Of a DNA stretch of 64,000 nt, positions 57,351 through 64,000 are shown piece by piece. How positions within the stretch are numbered: the first letter of the stretch is position 1; the number at the start of each line of letters is the position of its first letter. The DNA is from Piromyces finnis (taxonomy: Eukaryota; Neocallimastigomycota; Neocallimastigomycetes; Neocallimastigales; Neocallimastigaceae): positions 611,935 to 675,934 of the forward strand of contig MCFH01000028.1 of NCBI GenBank assembly GCA_002104945.1, given 5' to 3'. The translations under genes and the position numbers were made by a program. A model generated the notes under the pieces. It made no database searches. It saw nothing but the letters and a program-made list of their open reading frames with translations, and had not been told where the DNA came from.

Positions 57351-60300
57351 ATGTATCAACAACGAACGGCTCAGCCAGTTACAGATGCAACTATAGCAAA
57401 AAGAACAGTAATCGATGTGAACCATGACGACGATGACGACTGGCTTCCAGTAACTATCAAACATTGAACGCTTTTTTGAAAAAAAGAAAATACTATATTC
57501 AAAATATATATAACGTTAAGATTAGTATTAATGATTTTTATAATTTTATGTAAATATAATATTTCCATATAAATAAAATAGAAAGAGTTACAAAAACCAC
57601 CAAATCAATGTCAATTAACACCAGAAGAGTTAGATGAAGAATTTACAAGAATTTTGAATGCTAATAATCCATTAGCTCCCCAAAATATTGCTCGATACAA
57701 TTTTAAAGAAAAAACATTTAAATGTAGTCCAAATGTTGATCATTTGGTTGTCCATTTGGATATTAGTGGGTTAATATTATACACAATTGAATTGAATAAA
57801 AAACTAAAATAAAAAAAATCTTTTTTTTTTTTTTCATTATTGAAAGTGCTAATAAATATATATTTATGTATCATATATTATTATTTCAATGAAATGGGAT
57901 ATTTATTTAAATTTTAAAATATATATATAAATAAGATATTTAACATTTAAAAATGATGGAAATGAAGAAAAACCTGTTAAACCTGTACAAGAAGAAGCTG
58001 AGACTGAAGAAAAAGCAACTAATACTGAAGAAACCACCGAAGAAAATAAGAAAACTGAAACTTCAGAACAACAAACTAATACAGAAAATAGCACAGAAAA
58101 TAATACAGAAAACAATACTACTGAAAATGCAGAAAAACCTCCGGAAGCTGCTCCTCAACCAGAACAAGAAAACGATGCTAATGCTGCAAATAATTCTAAA
58201 AATCCATTTAACTTTAGTGAACGTGCCCTTCAAACATTTAATAACCTTTCAAGAGTAAAAAATTAAAATTATTATTACAATAACTCAACAATTAAAAAAT
58301 TAACTATATTAAATATTACTTAAATGATTATAAAATAATATATACATTTATTTAAACTAGGAAACATCTACTAATACAGAACCACCACCAAAAAATACAT
58401 TCTCAGACACTGTTACTCAATGGGCCATTTTCGATGAATATGTTAAAGATTTAGCTCAAAAGGAAAAGGCTAATAAAGATAAAACTGCCAAGCCGGTATA
58501 TTTTATATTATGATATATTTATAATAAAAATTAAAAATAAAGATAATAATAACAAATAATCATTATAATAGGCATTTGGTGCTAAAAATAAGGGTGATGA
58601 TCATACATTTGAATTACCTGTAGAAAATCATGTAGAAGATGTTTACTATAGAGATCCAGAATTAAAAATATCTATTAGAAAAATTGAAAGAATGACAAAT
58701 CAAAATACTCATGATGAAATTACTCAAGACTTTAAGTATTGGGATGATGTAGCTGATGAAGTTAAGGGATTAAAGAATTGTAATTATATAGAATTATATT
58801 ATTTATATTATATTTATTGAAAAAAAAAGAAAAAAATAACGAAGAAAAAATTTTTAACTCTTATCAAATTAAATTATTTATTATATTTATTATACAACTA
58901 TATATATGTATTGTTTTAATGTATAAATAAAAAAGCTAATGCAAGATTATTACCACTTTGGAAGTTTGTATATAAAAAGGAAAAAAAGAAGCATGTTACT
59001 GCTTTATGTTGGAATCCAAGTTTAAGTGATTTCTTTGTTGTAGGTTATGGTTCATATAATTTCTCCAAGCAAGGACCAGGATTAATCGCTTGTTTTACTC
59101 TTAAAAATCCATCTTATCCTGAATTTGTTTATAATACAAATTCCGGTGTAATGTGTCTTGATTTTTATGAAAAGGTAAAATTTAATAATGAAATAAGATA
59201 TATTGATATATTTAATATATTTTAAAAATATTAAATTTTTAAATTATTTTTATAACAAATAAAAAAATTAATATTTTTTATTAAAACATCTAGACACCAT
59301 CATTAATAGCAGTAGGTATGTATGATGGTACTGTTGCTGTATACGATTTGGCAAGAAAAAGTGAACTTCCATTATATAAGTCATCAACAAAAACTGGAAA
59401 ACACACAGATCCAGTTTGGGAAGTAAGTTAAAAATATTAACTTAATTTTTATACATTAAATAATTTAAAATTAAATGGATAAATAAACTAATAAACAACT
59501 ATAAATATTACATAAATTATCCTTAAAAATTAAATAAAATAAAAGGTTAAATGGCAAAAAGATGATTTATATGATCATCCAAACTTTTTCTCTATTTCAT
59601 CAGATGGTAAAATTATTCAATGGACTTTATTAAAGAATGAATTACAAAAAATGGTAGGAATAAATTTATATATCGATTAATCTGAGCATCATTAATATAT
59701 TATTTGAATGAAAACTTTTATTTAACACATTAATAATCAAAATACTCTATTATGAATAATAATAATTTATAAAAGGATATTATTGTATTAAGATATGATA
59801 AGGAATTATCTATTAAAACAGAAGACCCAAAAACAATTGAAGTTGAAAATGAGGATGCAAGTATTCAAGCTTTAATTGAAAAAGATAACAATATTGAAGT
59901 TGCTTTTGATAATGCATCAGGTAGTTGCTTTGATTTTAATCCATTAGATGACAATGTATTTGTTGTTGGAACAGAAGAAGGAAGTATTTTCAAATGTTCT
60001 ACCAATTATAATAAACAATATCTTATGACATACGAAGTAAGATAAATATATATATAAATAAAAAAATAAAAATCTTAATATTAGATTTATATTAATTAAT
60101 GATAATTAATTTATAAATTATACTGAAATAAATAAAAAAGGGTCATCAAATGGCTATATATTGTACTAAATATAATAAATTCCATCCAAGAATATTTTTA
60201 TCTGCTAGTGCAGATTGGACGATAAAACTATGGGATCATGACTATGATAAACCAATTATTACATTTGATTTAAATAGTCCTGTAAGTAGTATTGAATGGT

Positions 60301-60689
60301 CACCCTATTCTTCTACCATTTTTGCTGCTGTTACAAATGAAGGAAAGGTAAAGAAAAAACAAAAACATTTTATTAAATATCTATATGATTAATTTTATTT
60401 TAATAAAAAAAATTACTCTATTATATATAATTAGATATACATTTATGAATTAAATGAAAAGAAATACGAACCAGTATGTGAACAACAAATTGTTAAAAAA
60501 GCAAAACTTACACATATTCGTTTCAATAAATATGAACCTATACTTTTAGTAGGTGATGATAAAGGTAATATTTATAGTTTGAAATTACCTCCATCTTTAA
60601 GAAGACATTCCAAGGAGCCAAAAGATGAAATGCAAAAACTTGAAAAAATTATTCTTATCACTTCTGGACGTATGCCACAAAATAATTAA
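57351..60689 (+). CDS. DNAI1: Outer-arm axonemal dynein intermediate chain DNAI1 (IC1/IC78), 11 exons
   Basis: Approximate exons: 57351-57449, 57582-57770, 57940-58255, 58361-58496, 58572-58780, 58935-59174, 59294-59422, 59545-59653, 59775-60036, 60141-60348 and 60436-60689. Diagnostic blocks are [27 protein letters not shown] and [15 protein letters not shown], then a Glu/Pro/Thr-rich linker and [34 protein letters not shown] and LLPLWKF precede the WD40 propeller: [100 protein letters not shown] and [13 protein letters not shown]. The chain anchors outer-arm dynein heavy chains to doublet microtubules. The full propeller and both ends are present, so the gene looks functional. Confidence 0.93.
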
Positions 60690-61276
60690 TAGAATTAAAA
60701 ATTTAAATTTTATACTTTTAATCTTTTTTTTTTTTTTTTATTTTCTTTTAAATAGCATAAAAAAAAAAAAAAGATTTATTTATGTTTTATTTTCTTTTTT
60801 TTTTTTTTATTTTCGTATTATTCATTTTGTATTATTAACACATTTATTTCATTTATATGTTAATTATTAATTACTATTATTATTATTATTTTATTATTAT
60901 CATAGACAATTTTGTATTATTAAAGCAATTTTTAATTTAATATAAACCTTTAAATTATTATTTATTAATATTATACAATAAAATTTATCTAATTCAAAAA
61001 AAAAAAAATTATATATTTTATTTTTATTTTAATAATTTTTTATTATTATTTATATTCATGAGTTAATATATTAATTTGACATTTAATTATATAATTATAT
61101 GTTAAAGATAATTTTTATTCTTTAGAAATACTATTTATTTGTTTGTTTTATTTTGTTGTTGTTGTTTTATTTTAAATTTATAAATTATTTAAATTTTCAT
61201 TTTTTACATTCCTTTTTTATATGTATTAATTTATTAAGCTATATATAATATATATGTTTTATTATTATTACTATTA
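60690..61276 (+). other. Spacer between convergent DNAI1 and VPS39 genes
   Basis: AT-rich, with T and A runs and AATAAA-like words (for example about 60980) on both strands. It should hold both 3' ends; no ORF is supported. Confidence 0.5.
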
Positions 61277-62289
61277 TTAATTAATAATAGTGGATTTTTT
61301 CTTTTGTGATTTCATACAGCCATAGTGTATCACAGAATTATGTGAATCTTTTACAAAAACACTTGTACCGATACGTTTTAAACATTTTCGGCATACGCGT
61401 TCTTCGGTTATGGCAATTGATTGAGATTGGTTATTCATTAGTTCTTCTCTAACCTATTTATTAATACATTATTTAATAGATTTTATTTAAGTATATAATT
61501 AATAAATCATTATGGTTTAATGAGTATGAGATATGAAATATAAAATACCTGTAATTGCTCTGATTTTAATAAATTATATATGATTTTTTGATTATGTTTT
61601 CTATTCATTAACTCTTGGAAGAATTTTTCAAAATATATTCCTAATTTGTTTAATTTTGTTGATTCTGGAAAAATTTCCATAATCTAATATTTTATTGAAA
61701 ATGATTATTAGAACTTATTCATTGTATTTTTTATTTTATAATAAAAATTAAAATATATTAATTTATTTACCTTTGTGGCATCAATATAAGTACCATATTT
61801 ATTTAATAAATCTAAAATTTTTTCTGAAAGCTCTTCACCTTCCTTTTGTTTTTCCATATGAATTTGAATCAATGTTAGGAAAACATTTTTTACCTTTTCA
61901 TCATCTGGATTATAATACTTAATACAATATTGTTCTGCCATTTCAGGATTATTTAATTCATTGAAATAAATACTTAAGGCTTTGCGATGTTCACCAATAT
62001 GGCTCAATAATATAGCACGAACTTCATAAAATGCTAAAAAAAATTATATATATATATTGTCATTTACATTAATGAAATATCATGTAAATATTAATTTTTT
62101 TAATTGTATTTAAAAAACTTAAATTCTAAATGTTTATAAATGCTTATATTTACAATGCTTTGGTAGTTGAGATAATATAAATTTTGGATTATAATATGTG
62201 GATTTTTCTAAGAATACCTTGAGTTTTTCTTCATATTGTTTTCTTTCTATTTTTTAATGGAATATATTATATTATATTATATTATATTA

Positions 62290-62326
<37 letters not shown>

Positions 62327-63614
62327 ATTATTATTATTATTATTATTATTATTCATTCATTCATTCATTCATTCATTTATTCATTTATTCATTTATTTAT
62401 TTATTTATTTATTTTACCTTCATCTTCTTCATTTAATGAAAGTATTTTTTTCAAATAAAATGTTGCCAATTTATTATGATTCTCGGATTTGGTATCATTT
62501 AATCTATTAATTATATAACTTAAATATTTAATACAGACATCTTTAGAGTGTTTTTCTAAATGATCGACAATGATGTCTCGTGATATTTCATCACTACTAA
62601 ATTTTTCATATGTAAATATCTTTATTATAATATTCAAAAATTCAATTAAATAAAAAGTATTAATATATAATCACTAAATTTAGGTAATAAATTTGATATT
62701 AATAATACATATTATTTTTAATTAATACAAATAAACTATTTCTTTTACCTCAAGTGATTCTTCTGGGTAATTTTTTATAACCCAAACGGAATATTCCAAT
62801 ACTAAATTAAAATCTGTTTTATTTAATTTTTGGAGATATGTTATTATATGATAGGGTCCATACATTGATTCTTCTGGTAATTCTCCTTTACTATAACAAA
62901 TTAAAATTTTAATATATATATATTAAAATTTTAGATTTAAAAGTATAATATCATTTTTAAATGAATATAGATTTTATAATGATATATTGATGTAATGAAT
63001 ATATTTACGAAATAAGAATATCTAAAGCCTTTTTATGATAATTCTTTCCTCTATATAAATCTATTAATTCAGAGTATTTCTATTGAATATAAAATTATAT
63101 ATATATACAGTTAATTTTTTATATTTTATTTTATTTCATTATCTATTGTTATTTTATGACTATTTGCTTATATATAATGAAACAAAAAAAAAAGAAATCT
63201 AAATTTTAATATATATATAAATTACATTTTGAGATTTTAAAAGAACTTCACAAACGTCCATATCACAATTATTTTGAACACGTAATAATGGTCCGACCAA
63301 TGCATCATTTATAATTATATAAACTTTGAATAAAGCAGTATCAATAATATTTGAGAGAGCTTCTACATCAGGTAGTGAAAGTTGACGATAATATACAATA
63401 GTACTTAAAGATATTTCAGATGCAGCAGCTGTTGAAAGATAGGAATTTATGGTAGAATTTGATAGTGATTTAGACATAGAAGAACGATTTTGAATTGTTA
63501 GGAGATATAATCGTTGTTTTGTCAGTCTAGAACGTTGTTCAGTTAAATAATGAATTAAATAATTTATTGATTTTAAAGTATCAAATGATTTTTCTGTTAT
63601 AATAATATTATTTC

Positions 63615-63646
<32 letters not shown>

Positions 63647-63932
63647 ATATAATTTAAACATTGTATTTTAAATCATTTAAAGTAAATAATACTTTTAAAT
63701 TTACCATCTTTATTGTCTTTACTATTTTTTAATGCAATAATTTCTTCAGTAGAATTTAGCATTGGATAAAGTTGTAATATTTCATTTGGATCTATTTCTA
63801 AACTTAAAAATATACCAAATGCACGTTCATAATCTTTTTCTTTTGTAAATAAATTTTTTGCCTCTAATGAGCGTATTCTTGTTATTTCTATTATCTATAA
63901 TAAAAAAAATTAACATAAATTTTTTAATATTT

Positions 63933-63991
<59 letters not shown>

Positions 63992-64000
63992 TTTTTTACT
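61277..64000 (-). CDS. VPS39: VPS39/VAM6-like vacuolar tethering protein, 3' part, 5' end outside window
   Basis: At least nine exons are readable on the minus strand, ending at TAA 61277-61279. From the N-terminal side: YERAFGIFLSLEIDPNEILQ (about 63800), DVEALSNIIDTALFKVYI and LRVQNNCDMDVCEVLL (about 63250-63380), KYSELIDLYRGKNYHKKALD (about 63040), the clathrin-repeat region (ISRDIIVDHLEKHSKDVC, about 62550), GEHRKALSIYFNELNNPEMA (about 61980) and TKLNKLGIYFEKFFQELMNR (about 61640). The last exon has CRKCLKRIGTSVFVKDSHN and VIHYGC, the C-terminal zinc-binding motif of the family. VPS39 is a HOPS subunit linking Rab7 vesicles to the vacuole. The N-terminal citron-homology region would lie beyond 64000. 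Confidence 0.85.
63935..63996 (+). repeat. (ATTT)n microsatellite in VPS39 intron
   Basis: About 15 units of TTTA/ATTT lie at the right edge, inside an intron. A related TTCA/TTTA run lies at 62351-62414. Confidence 0.9.

Noticed and set aside
57953-58258. Lys-rich plus-strand ORF of 101 aa
   Set aside because: It is the wrong frame of DNAI1 exon 3, whose correct frame gives the Glu/Pro-rich linker and [15 protein letters not shown].
42897-60689. Genome-wide reassignment of TAA/TAG in the host
   Set aside because: The HSF, SET, DNAI3, DHHC, DNAI1 and VPS39 genes all end with TAA where homology ends, so the host uses standard stops.

Overview
The window looks like nuclear DNA of a flagellated, early-diverging fungus with extreme AT bias, most likely an anaerobic gut fungus (Neocallimastigomycota) or a close relative. 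The reasons are very AT-rich spacers full of homopolymer and trinucleotide runs, short GT...AG introns, a fungal-type HSF regulator, and two axonemal dynein intermediate chains that only a lineage with motile flagella would keep. The assignment is inferred from content, because no rRNA or other marker is present.

Positions 1-36457 are almost entirely Ty3/gypsy-type LTR retrotransposons in a nest. At the left edge is the 3' half of a chromovirus (T1) whose 3' LTR is split by a second element (T2, 3185-9369) with a perfect GTTAG target duplication. Next comes element B (10414-34812), a non-chromodomain gypsy element with a tRNA-type primer site. Inside its pol gene sits element C (13936-30578). 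Inside C is element D (from 16759), and inside D, in reverse, is element E (21584-27335). A deletion joins E's 5' LTR straight to C's reverse transcriptase and removes the right part of D and the middle of C. A further solo LTR (30966-31760) interrupts B's reverse transcriptase. The order of insertion is therefore B, then C, then D, then E, then the deletion; the solo LTR came after B. B and C have near-identical LTR pairs, so the nest is young. Two older LTR relics lie at 34817-36457.

T2, C, D and E carry a primer site directly abutting the 5' LTR that is the exact reverse complement of a sequence 34-40 nt downstream of a TATA box inside the same LTR. This is the arrangement known for Tf1/sushi self-priming retrotransposons. 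B instead has a tRNA-type site and a textbook -1 frameshift signal between gag and pol.

Positions 36458-64000 are host sequence: a gene relic near 38.5 kb; an HSF transcription factor (minus); a SET-domain methyltransferase with a RuBisCO-LSMT-like C-terminus (minus); axonemal dynein intermediate chain DNAI3/WDR63 (minus); a DHHC palmitoyltransferase (minus); a 5'-truncated glutathione S-transferase pseudogene (plus) whose only in-frame stops are TAA/TAG; dynein intermediate chain DNAI1 (plus); and the 3' part of a VPS39/VAM6 vacuolar tethering gene (minus). The two dynein genes serve different axonemal arms (inner arm I1/f and outer arm). Exon boundaries are read from splice consensus and homology and are approximate unless stated.
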